Assembly: GCF_904849725.1 (NCBI RefSeq)
Contig: NC_058522.1
Location: 235,513,084-235,577,083, forward strand
Length of the DNA stretch: 64,000 bases
Direction: 5' to 3'
From: Hordeum vulgare subsp. vulgare
Taxonomy: Eukaryota; Streptophyta; Magnoliopsida; Poales; Poaceae
Numbering within the stretch: position 1 is the stretch's first letter; each line of letters opens with the position of its first letter. The notes beneath the pieces were generated by a model. That model had not been told where the DNA came from, made no database searches, and worked only from the letters and a program-made list of their open reading frames with translations. A program made the translations under genes and the position numbers. Below, piece by piece: positions 55,283 through 64,000 of the stretch.

Positions 55283-56700
55283 CTAAGTATAGTATGGCCG
55301 CAAGTGGGCCATGTTCCATGGGCGAGTTGTCTCAACATCTGTCGTTGGCATATCTGGCCGAAGATCCACCAAGTAATATGAACCATTACAGAGATTCTTG
55401 CTGATGACAAATGGTCCTTCCCATGGCGGGGATAACTTATGCATACCAGTATGGTCTTGAATCAACCAGAGCACTAAGTCGCCCTCTTGAAAAGCTCGGC
55501 TCTTGACTCGGCGGCTGTGATAGCATCGCAAGTCTTGTTGATAAATCGTCGATCGTGACGCGGCCAAATCACGCTCCTCCTCCAAAGCGTCCAACGAATC
55601 TTGACGTGCTAACTCGTTGTCTTGTTCCACAGAAGTGGTGACTCGTGGTGAATCGTGTCTGATGTCACTTGGCAATACCGCCTCTACCCCGTAGACCAGG
55701 AAAAAGGGAGTGAAACCCGTAGATCGATTTGGGGTTGTTCTGATGCTCCATAAAATTGAGGGCTGTTCTTTAACCCAACATCTCGGGGTACGTTCCAGAG
55801 GTACCATAAGCCGGGGCTTGATTCCTCGCAGTATTTCTTGATTCGCCCTCTCTGCCTGTCCATTGGACTGAGGGTATGCAACCGCAGAAACGTCAAGTCG
55901 GATGTGCTCCGTTTCGCAAAACTCTTGCATGGCGCCTTTTGATAAATTAGTACCATTATTAGTAATGATACTATGAGGATACCCGAAGCGGAAAATCAAA
56001 TTTTTCAGGAACTTGACAGCCGTGTCTGCATCACAGCTACTAACCGGCTCTGCTTCAACCCACTTGGTAAACTTGCCAACCGCCACCAACAGGTGAGTCT
56101 TTTTGTTGGACGACATTTTGAAAGGACCAATCATGTCCAGCCCCCAGACCGCAAACGACCATGTGATTGGGATCATCCGTAATTCCTGAGCCGACACATG
56201 CATCCGACACCCAAATTTTTGGCAACCATCACATCGGCAAACTATATCCTCAGCGTATGCATGAGCTGTCAACCAGTAAAACCCACGCCTAAAGGCTTTG
56301 AATACCAGGGAGCGTGACCCGACATGATGACCACAGTCGCCTGCATGAATCTCGTTAAGAATCACACACCCTTCCTCAAAAGAGACACACCTTTGAAATA
56401 CGCCATAAGTGCTTCGCTTGTGTAACTCGCCATTATGTATGACCATGGACTTGCATCGACGGATGATTTGGCGGGCCAACAACTCAACAGTAGGTAACTT
56501 GCCTCGTGCCAGATACGCTATGTAGGGGATTGCCCAATCTGGGGTAGCACGGAGAGCCGCCACAAGTTGAGACCCAGGATCAGGAACTGCCAAGTCTTCT
56601 TCTGAAGGCAGCCTTACCGATGGGTTATGCAATATATCCGAAAAGACATTAGGGGGAACTGGCTTACGTTGTGAACCGAGTCGTGAAAGAGCATCCACCG
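55283..56700 (-). pseudogene. gypsy W integrase
   Basis: Open to the stop at 55283. The zinc arm has HAGDCGHHVGS and CRCDGCQKFG. The core has WGLDMIGPF, KFTKWVEAEPV and NGQAERANQEILRG. The second catalytic Asp is replaced: TNNGTNLSK stands where TDNGT is expected (AAT at 55958-55960), so the enzyme would be inactive even though the frame is open. The C-terminus has EGDLVLWLIQD, PPWEGPFVI and RPWNMAHLRPYY, complete for a Tat integrase. Confidence 0.92.
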
Positions 56701-57161
56701 CCTCATTAAGTCGACGATCAATGTGATCCACCTGATAGCCATGAAAATGACCCGCCACGTCCGACATGGCTCGCTTATAAGCCGCCATCAAGGGATCTCT
56801 GGAATCCCACGTGCCAGAAACCGGCTATGCCACTAGATCTGAGTCGCCCAAACATCTGACTCGGCTGAGGTTCATATCTTTGGCGAGTCGCAACCCATGG
56901 AGCAGAGCTTCATATTCTACCGCATTGTTGTTACATGGGAACATGAGTCGGAAGACATAGCAGAACTTGTCACCCGAGGCAAAGTCAACACCACGTCAGC
57001 CCTCGAGTCTTCCAGCTACCTAGACCCGTCAAAATGGATCGTCCAATATGTGTGATCTAGTGTGTCTTCTGGAATCTACAACTCGGTCCAATCGTTGATG
57101 AAATTCACTAGTGCTTGATACTGAATGGCTGTGCGAGGGGTATACCGCACGTGGTGAGGTC
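56701..57161 (-). pseudogene. gypsy W second RNase H (aRH-type)
   Basis: The minus strand has WTIHFDGSR near 57030, a stop, then a shifted region with LCSMGC, and finally GYQVDHIDRRLNEAVDALSRL, the end of the domain, in the same frame as integrase. Several stops lie between 56800 and 57100. It marks the Tat lineage. Confidence 0.75.
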
Positions 57162-58283
57162 CTAGCTCAATGGCCCACTTAGCAATCTGTTCAGTCGCCT
57201 CTCGATTCTGTATAATATCACCAAGGGGGCAGAACTAACCACCGTGATAGGATGCTCTTGAAAGTAGTGTTCCAACTTCTGACTCGCCATAAACACCCCA
57301 AAGACCAGCATCTGCCAATGTGGATAGCGCTGTTTGGAGAGGGTTAGGACTTCGCTGATAAAGTAGTCTGGTCGTTGAACCGGGTATTCCTTCCCTTCTT
57401 CTTTGCGCTCAACGACTAGTGCCACGCTTATCGCTTTAGAATTGGCTGCGATGTACAAGAGCATATGCTCCTTGTCAGTTGGAGCAGCCAATACGGGCGG
57501 GTTAGCTAATTGTTGCTTCAGGGCTTCAAAGGCTTCGTTGGCTTCATCCGTCCAAACAAAACGATCAGTTTTCTTAAGCAGCTGATAAAGAGGGATGGCT
57601 TTCTCCCCAAGGCAACTTATGAAACGACTTAGAGCCGCAATGCGACCCGCCATGTGCTGAACTTGATTGATATTGGCCGGCTTGCCTAGTGAAGTGATCG
57701 CTTCAATTTTATCCGGGTTAGCTTCGATGCCTCGTTCTGACACCAGAAAACCCAATAACTTTCCTGCGGGAACATCAAAAACACACTTGGTAGGGTGAAG
57801 CTTCATCTGGTATATGCGCAAATTGTCAAAAGTCTCCGTGAGATCCTCCAAAAGTGATTCCTTCTTCTGGGATCTGACCACGATATCGTCAACGTAGGCG
57901 TGAACATTGCATTCGATCTGGCTGTGCAGGCAATTCTGGATGCAACGTTGATAAGTCGCCCCCGCGCTCTTGAGTCCGAACGGCATGGACACGTAACAAA
58001 AGGCTCCAAAGGGGGTTATGAAGGACGTTTTCTCCTAGTCCACAACAACCATCTTGATCTGGTGGTATCTTGAGTAAGCATCCAAAAAACACAACCGCTC
58101 GCAACCCGCCGTAGAGTCAATGATTTGATCAATGCGGGGAAGGGAGAAAGGGTCCTTCAGGCAGGGCCTGTTGAGGTCGGTGTAGTCGATGCACATGCGG
58201 AAAGTACCATTCTTCTTTAGCACCAAGACCCGGTTAGCCGAGCATTCAGGATAGAAAACCTCAATGATGAACCCAGCGGCCAA
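57162..58283 (-). pseudogene. gypsy W reverse transcriptase and first RNase H
   Basis: RT motifs: MCIDYTDLNRPCLKDPFSLPR, FLDAYSRYHQIKM, a stop at 58035-58037, then MPFGLKSAGATYQRC, catalytic YVDD (in VHAYVDDIVVRS), GFLVSERGIEANP and RIAALSRFISC. RNase H follows (AANSKAISVALVVERKEEGKE, KQRYPHWQMLVFGV) until a frameshift near 57230. It is the best-preserved pol block of W. Confidence 0.92.
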
Positions 58284-58805
58284 AAGCCGGGCGACTTCCT
58301 CCCCAATTGCCTTACGCCGCTCCTCATTAAATCGGCGAAGATACTGCCGAACCGACTTTATTTTAGGGTCAATATTTAGATGGTGCTCAGCGAATTATCT
58401 CGGCACACCTGGCATGTCTAAAGGTTTCCATGCAAAGATGTCCCGATTCTCACAAATGAATTCGATGAGCGCGCTTTCCTATTTGGGATCCAGACCCGTC
58501 CCAATGGTGAACTGCTTGGTTGAGTCGCCAGGCATGAAGTCTATCACCTTCGTGTCATCCGTTGGTTTGAACTTGAGGGGCGGCTCTGAGTCGATTGTGG
58601 GTCTCTTGAGTGGTGTCGTATCTGCCAAGTCAACATTGGCCTGGTGAAACTTGAGTTCCTCGGCCGCGCAAGCCGACTCGGCATAAGCCGCGTCTCCTTC
58701 CTCGCATTCTTGGGCTATCTTCCTGTCCCCATTGATCGTAATAGTTCCATTAGGGCCAGGCATTTTGAGCTTGGGTAAACGTAACATGGGCAGGCCATGA
58801 ACCAA
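58284..58805 (-). pseudogene. gypsy W protease-RT spacer
   Basis: The frame 58479-58805 reads KLKMPGPNGTITINGDRKIAQ, then an acidic stretch and FMPGDSTKQFTIGTGLDPK, the conserved spacer between protease and RT in Tat polyproteins. A frameshift near 58770 separates it from gag-protease. The segment 58284-58478 keeps the pre-RT region (MPGVPR-like motif near 58400) with a stop. Confidence 0.75.
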
Positions 58806-60909
58806 GCATAAGTCGGTCTTCCAAACAGCGCATGGTAAGGGCTCTTGATCTTGACCACCTCAAACATGAGGGACTCGCTTGTGTAATTAGAATCCATGCC
58901 AAAATCTACGTTAAGTTTGATTCGCCCAACAGGGTATGCCGACTTACCCAAAACAATACCGTGGAAGACCGTGGAAGATGGCATCAAGTCTTTTTCTGAG
59001 AAATTCATCCGCCGAAAGGTATCGAAATATAAGATGCTAATGCTACTGCCGACCTCCATATGGACTTTGGAAAGGGTGTAACCTCCGACCTGGGGAGCCA
59101 CGACCAAAGCCAAGTCATCGGGATTGTCAACCCGGGGCGGGTGATCTTCCCTACTCCAGATAATGGGCTGTTCAGACCAATTAAGGTACCTAGGGAGCAC
59201 CGGCTCAACCACGCTGAAAGATCTGTGTTTCACCTTTTGGTCCCGTTTGCAAGTGCTGGTGGTGAACACGTGGTATTGCCCAATGTTCAACTTCTTAGGA
59301 TTATTCTGAAAGACGCCATTGTCGTCCTGCTGCTGGGAATCACCTTGCGGGGGCGGTTGCTGAAACACGCCCTGCGTGTTGTACCGCTGATGATTGTGAA
59401 CCTGGTACTGCCCGACATTAGACTGTGACCCGCCCTGCGCGCCCGAGTTAGGGAATCCATTGAACGGGCTTTGGTGTGACTTGGGCATGCCAAACTGTTC
59501 CTGACGTCCGCCTTGGTCACCTCCTTGACCTTTCTTGAGCGCCTCAGCTCGGAATTCTTGCATCACATAGCAATCCTCCCAAGAGTGGGTAGACGTCCCT
59601 TGGGTGGTGGCGTGCTGTGGGAAGGGGCCTTTGAGCATCTCGTTATAGTTGCGTGGTTTCTTCCCGCTGAAGCCCCTTTTCTTCTGGCGTTGGTTTCCGT
59701 TGCCAGTGTTAGTATTAGCGACGAAGTCGGTGACGCCTTCCTGCTGTCTCCTTTTACTTTGTCCCGCGTGGTTGTGGTTGCTCCACCCTTGGAATTGGGA
59801 GTGGCATTTTGACAACTCGCCTCTCGTGGAGGTGCTAAACTTGTCGTCATCTTCCCCGTGGTCTTTAGTGTCGTCTGACTCGGCGTACCTGGTCAGGGTG
59901 TCCATCAACTCGCCCATGTCCTGCACCTTACGCTTGAGCTGCCCTAGCTTCAGCACCAAAGGCTCGTAATGCCAATTTTTCTCTAGAATTAGCACTGCAT
60001 GAGCCGCCGAGATGCCATCTGATGAATGAATGACCTCTACAACCCGTTGCGTCCAATGATGGGCCAACTCATCCGGGCGTTGGACGCAGTGTTGCAGGTC
60101 AACGATGGTCATAGGGCGTTTACAGGTTCCTTGGAAATTTTTGATGAAACATTCCTTCAACTCGGCCCAGGTGTTGATGGAATTGGGCGGCAAGTTTTTC
60201 AACCATGTGCGCGTCGTTCCCTCGAGCATCATGGTATAATACTTAGCGCAGACCGCCTCATTCACATCGAGCATATCCATTGCAAGCTTGTAACTTTCGA
60301 TCCATGACCCTGGCTCGAGATCTGGTGTGTAATTGGGTACCTTTCTCGGTCCTTTAAAATCTTTTGGCATGCGCTCGTTGCGGAGGGCGGGCGTTAGACA
60401 GGGCACCCCGACGTGCCTACCGCCTGTATCGGTCAACGCGGGAGGAGGCTGGGTGTAAGCCGGATAGCCTTGACCCGCCGCAACTGTCGTCTCCATCAAG
60501 CAGGCGGCTCGCGTCGCATCCACAAGATCTTGAGCTCGTGTATCGGGCATCCCGGGCGGGTTGGTCTGCGACACACGCCATTTCTCGCTGGTCACCGCAG
60601 GCAGGTCATCATGGCGACTCCTGGTGTGACTCGCCTGGGGCGTGGAGTGTAACCGGTCACGGTTATGTGAATATTGCGCATGTTGTACCACCGCCGCTTT
60701 CAGCATCTCAATGGCGTTTCTCGCCTCCACTTCAGCCGGGGAGTTTCCGTAAACCGGGAGAGACACCAGGTGGTGGGTTGCCGCCAACATGTTATCCACG
60801 CGATTCGAGAAGTGACCCTGTGGTGTCTTGAAATGGGGCGCACGGGCCTCCGTTGGCTGAGGCGGCTGCGGGTTAAGCGGCGGGCGAGCCGGATCGTCTC
60901 GTGGAGCGG
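58806..60909 (-). pseudogene. gypsy W gag and protease
   Basis: The capsid/nucleocapsid region (retrotransposon gag) has PRKVPNYTPDLEPGSWIES, TTRTWLKNLPPNSINTWAEL and CFIKNFQGTCKRP. It is followed by a basic KRGFSGKKPRNYNEM segment and a Gln/Gly-rich part. I see no intact CX2CX4HX4C knuckle. Protease follows with VHMEVGSSISILYFDTFRRM. Tat proteases normally read DGGSS, so the catalytic Asp has become Glu. The upstream half of gag is beyond the solo LTR (62532-63371). Confidence 0.88.
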
Positions 60910-60914
60910 CCTGC

Positions 60915-62531
60915 TGATGTCAGCTGTGCTTCCCCCACAACGGCGACAGGAATAGTCGTGTCGACGGCACCAGGAATCCTTCTGCTGCGGCTACGCCTTA
61001 AGGGACTTCCTAGGCAAATATGCAAATGATTTCCCCCGTGGCCTTGGAGCCTTGCGTTGGTGTTCCCTCGAAGTGGAAAGGGTGATGTAGCACAACGGTG
61101 GTAAGTATTTCCATCAGTTTGAGAACCAAGGTATCAATCCAGTGGAGGAGTATCACAAGATCGTGCACAAACACAAAAAGCTTTCTCCCAACGCTATGAA
61201 GGGGTTGTCAATCCCTTATAGATTGTTCGCCAAGTGAGAACTGAAAGCAACAAAGTAACAAATTAAAGTAAAAGCGGAGGTGTAAACGATAGAGGTGAAT
61301 AGACCCGGGGCCCGTAGTGTTTACTAGTGGCTTCTCTCATGAAAGCAAGTAGACGATGGGTGAACAAATTACTGTCGAGCAATAGATAGAACCACGCAAA
61401 GTCGTACGTCATCTATGGCAATGATTATATCTATAGGCATCACGTCCAAAACAAGTAGACTGATACTGTCTGCATCTACTACTATTACTCCACACGTCGA
61501 CCGCTATCCAGCATGCATCTAGTGTATTAAGTCCAAAAGAACAGAGTAACGCCTTAAGCAAGATGACATGATGTAGATGGACAATCTCATATCAACGACA
61601 GAGCCCATCTTGTTACCCTTGATGGCATCTACTTAATGTGTGCCTTGCTGCCCCTACTGTCACTGGGAAAGGTCACCACATGATAGAACCCGAAACCAAG
61701 CACTTCTCCCATTGCAAGAATCATAGATCTAGTTGGCCAAACAAAACCCAAGACTCGAAGAGACTTACAAGGATATCAAATCATGCATATAAGAAATCAG
61801 CAAAGACTCAAATATATATCATAGATAATCTGATCACAAATCCACAATTCATCGGATCTCGACAAACACACCACCAAAGAAGATTACATCGGATAGATCT
61901 CCATGAAGATCATGGAGAACTTTGTATTGAAGATCCAAGAGAGAGAAGAAGCCATCTAGCTACTAACTACGGACCCGTAGGTCTGAAGTGAACTACTCAC
62001 GAGTCATTGGAGGGGTGATGATGATGATGAAGAAGCCCTCCAACTCCAAAGTCCCCTCCGGCAGGGTGCCGGGAAGGGTCTCCAGATGAGATCTCGTGGA
62101 AACGGAAGCTTGCGGTGGCGGAAAAGTATTTTCGAGGCTCCCCTGATTTTTTGCTGTATTTTAGGGAATATATAGGCCAAAGATCTAGGTCAGGGGGAGA
62201 CCAGGGAGGCCACAAGCCCTGCCACCGCCGCCTCCCCCTGGTGGCGGAGTGGGGGCTTGTGGGCTCCCACGAGCCCTCCTGGCTTGGCCCACAGGCCCCC
62301 TGATATTCTTCTGTTCGGGAAAAAATCATTTCGGGGATTTTATTCCGTTTGGACTCCGTTCCAAAATCAGATCTAAAAAGAGCCAAAAACACAGAAAAAA
62401 CAGGAACTGGCATTTCGACTGAATCAATAAGTTAGTCCCAAAAAAGATATAAAAGGTACATAAAACATCCAAAGATGACAAGATAACAGCATGAAACCAT
62501 CAAAAATTATAGATACGTTTGAGACGTATCA
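60915..62531 (-). mobile_element. solo LTR, Athila/Sabrina-like, in gypsy W gag
   Basis: The minus strand starts TGATACGTCTCAAACGTATC and ends AGCTGACATCA. The flanks are CCTGC (60910-60914) and CCTGT (62532-62536), a 5-bp duplication with one change. At 1,617 bp without coding capacity, it fits an LTR left by unequal recombination. The start resembles the very common Triticeae Sabrina/WHAM LTRs. A second copy of the element or any PBS is absent. Confidence 0.8.
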
Positions 62532-63371
62532 CCTGTCAAGGTCGATCGGGTCCCATCCCGGGGGTATGCGGGCTGTCGAAGAGGCAAGTCGGGTTTGATC
62601 AGCCGGGAGGCGGCCATGATGTCTCCTCTGGTGGATCGCATCAGGCGCACGCTGTTGTCGCTCAAGCCACCAACCTTCAGTGTTCAAATGCTCTGTCTCC
62701 ACGGTGATCTGGGCCTGCTGTGTTGCCATCCTGGCGGCTTCCGCTTCCACGTCCCGCTGAGTCTTGGCCATCTCCTCCCGCAGCTTCGCTAGTTTGGCGT
62801 TGATTGTTTCCTGGTTCTTTGCTGTCACAGCGATCGCCATGACTTTGGCTGTCTCTGCTGCCAAGCCTGCCATGGCCTAAGCCGAAGCTTTCGACGACCC
62901 GCCAGTTTCATTGTTACCCGCCAGGTTTGGCTGAGGCGGTACTGCCCCCGCCATGTAGATGGCGACTTCTCGATGCAGTCCCGCAAAGTCCTCCGAGTTT
63001 GCCGCCTGTGGTAACCCTCCGAGCCGTCCCTCGTAGAGAGGGTAGATTGAATCTGTGTCGCCCATGGATGATTCGTCGTCCGAGTTGACAGGGGTGATCT
63101 CCTGGATTACCGGCCCGTCCGGTAGGTCTGTTCCCTGCGTAAAACCAACGAAAGAGTGGTGTCCCCTGACCTAATGTTTGGTGGGATGGGCGTACCGGGC
63201 CGGCTCGACGATGTCGGTGAAGGTGTCCGGCTTAGGTACGGGCGCCCCAAACTTGCCGATGAAGACGTTGATCTTGCCGAAGGGGACCTTGTATCCAGAT
63301 TCGATCGAATCGGCTTGAGGCGCCCACTGCGAGTTGTCGATGTAGTATTTTCCGCGGCGGCTTTTCGTCAT
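62532..63371 (-). pseudogene. gypsy W gag N-terminal part
   Basis: ATG 63371 opens a frame that runs to the solo LTR with two in-frame TAG stops (63171-63173 and 62874-62876). It contains TKSRRGKYYIDNSQWAP, ITPVNSDDESSMGD, and an Ala/Glu/Lys-rich helix (KNQETINAKLAKLREEMAK...) that looks like a coiled coil. The frame is also open upstream of the ATG to the leader, so the start is the first ATG rather than a proven one. Confidence 0.7.
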
Positions 63372-63442
63372 GATGTCGACCGCGTAGCCTCCTGACCCTG
63401 GAAGGGCTCTCTTTGAGAACTCAACTCCACCGTGCGTAGGCC

Positions 63443-63459
63443 CCACGGTGGGCGTCAAC
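63443..63459 (-). promoter_or_regulatory. primer-binding region of gypsy W
   Basis: Directly after the 5' LTR the minus strand reads GTTGACGCCCACCGTGG. Several Triticeae Tat elements have a similar TTGGCGCCCACCGTGG sequence here. I did not identify the tRNA. Confidence 0.55.
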
Positions 63460-64000
63460 TGTTGTGGTTCTGTCACGGCAAATGTCCTCGTGAAAGGACT
63501 TAGTGAAGGAGCCATCGCACCTTGGTGGCGACTCAAGGGGTGTGAGCGGAAGCGAGACTCAGATTTACCCAGGTTCGGCCCCTCGTGTGGAGGTAAAAGC
63601 GTACGTCCTGCTTGTGTATATTGATGGTAGATTCGATTACAAGGAGGGCGTAACTCGCCTGGCCTAGCTCTCGATGATTTCTAACTTGATCTATCTGTCC
63701 CAGACACTCGCCTTTATATATAGGCCGAGGCCCCAGGGTTTACAAAGTCCTGGCCACGTTACAAATCGTGGCCTTCCTTATCTCTAAGTCGCCGTGTACC
63801 TCAAGCCAGGGGAAACTCCTTGGCAGCTTATCTTCTTTGTCATTCTTGAACCGCCATCCGGCTCATGGGCCGTGGAGGCCTTCTTACAAGATCTCCCAAC
63901 ACACCCCAGGCCCAAACCAAGGCTTATGTTGGTCATGTATGTATGAGTCACCACTTTCCTGACTTGGCCCATTAGGGCAGGTCATACCGCAGGTAATATC
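63460..64000 (-). repeat. gypsy W 5' LTR, cut by the window end
   Basis: It aligns with 48943-49483 with scattered substitutions. The TATA box TATATAAAGG lies on the minus strand at 63713-63720. The remaining 7 to 45 bp of the LTR lie beyond the window, depending on which LTR boundary is right. Confidence 0.92.

Larger units (their letters stand above)
48943..64000 (-). mobile_element. gypsy W: Tat-like LTR retrotransposon, runs off the right end
   Basis: The LTR starting TGTCGTGGTTTTGTCACGG at 48943 recurs as TGTTGTGGTTCTGTCACGG at 63460. In minus orientation the order is 5' LTR (63460 onward), leader, gag, protease, RT, RNase H, aRH, integrase, a long region with an antisense gene, polypurine tract and 3' LTR. 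Dual RNase H and the antisense gene mark the Tat group. The second target duplication lies beyond the window. Confidence 0.92.

Overview
The window is plant nuclear DNA from a large, repeat-dominated grass genome, most likely a Triticeae species (wheat, barley, rye, Aegilops). That assignment is an inference from the transposon content: a Stowaway MITE with CTCCCTCCGTTCGG-type ends, a SIRE/Maximus-like Copia element, Tat-like and chromovirus-like Gypsy elements, and a solo LTR starting TGATACGTCTC. I see no intact host gene, rRNA, functional tRNA or CRISPR array. Almost everything from about 4.4 kb to the right end is nested retrotransposon sequence.

Layout. (1) 1-4.4 kb: transposon-like debris, a Stowaway MITE (1851-1967), two short hypothetical reading frames, and a frameshifted B3 DNA-binding-domain pseudogene behind a TATA box. 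(2) Gypsy X (Tat-like, minus strand) is the host of the nest. Its coding region lies in pieces at 5458-5560, 25651-25952 and 44771-48942, and translation resumes in register across each gap. (3) Copia Z (5561-25645, minus) is inserted in the end of X integrase. It has 1.36 kb LTRs, a broken gag-pol and a separate downstream third gene with its own TATA box and a probable intron. Z itself received a LINE of about 7 kb in its left LTR (6432-13444) and a solo LTR in pol (18438-19849). (4) Gypsy Y (25953-44765, minus) is also inserted in X integrase. It has 5.3 kb LTRs and a single gag-pol frame. Its left LTR carries a 5'-truncated LINE (26459-29469) of the same family as the first. (5) Gypsy W (48943 to beyond 64000, minus, Tat-like) is inserted in X near its gag/protease. 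It has gag, protease, RT, two RNase H domains and integrase on the minus strand, a spliced antisense gene on the plus strand, and an Athila/Sabrina-like solo LTR in gag (60915-62531).

How the parts relate. Target-site duplications support most insertions: CCCGA/CCCGG for Z, GGTGT for Y, CTAAG/CTGAG and CCTGC/CCTGT for the two solo LTRs, AAAAGAT for LINE 1 and AACTTACGTAGAAC for LINE 2. X is therefore oldest; Z, Y and W entered X, and the LINEs and solo LTRs came after their hosts. All coding regions are dead copies with stops or frameshifts, so the functional assignments describe ancestral proteins.

The most interesting material is regulatory. An odd palindrome (GCGGTACTACCGC) is clustered upstream of both the LTR promoter and the internal promoter of Z. 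The Y LTR carries a pair of tRNA-like (Pol III A-box/B-box) sequences. The antisense gene of W has correctly phased GT-AG exons and an array of 71-bp repeats in one intron.
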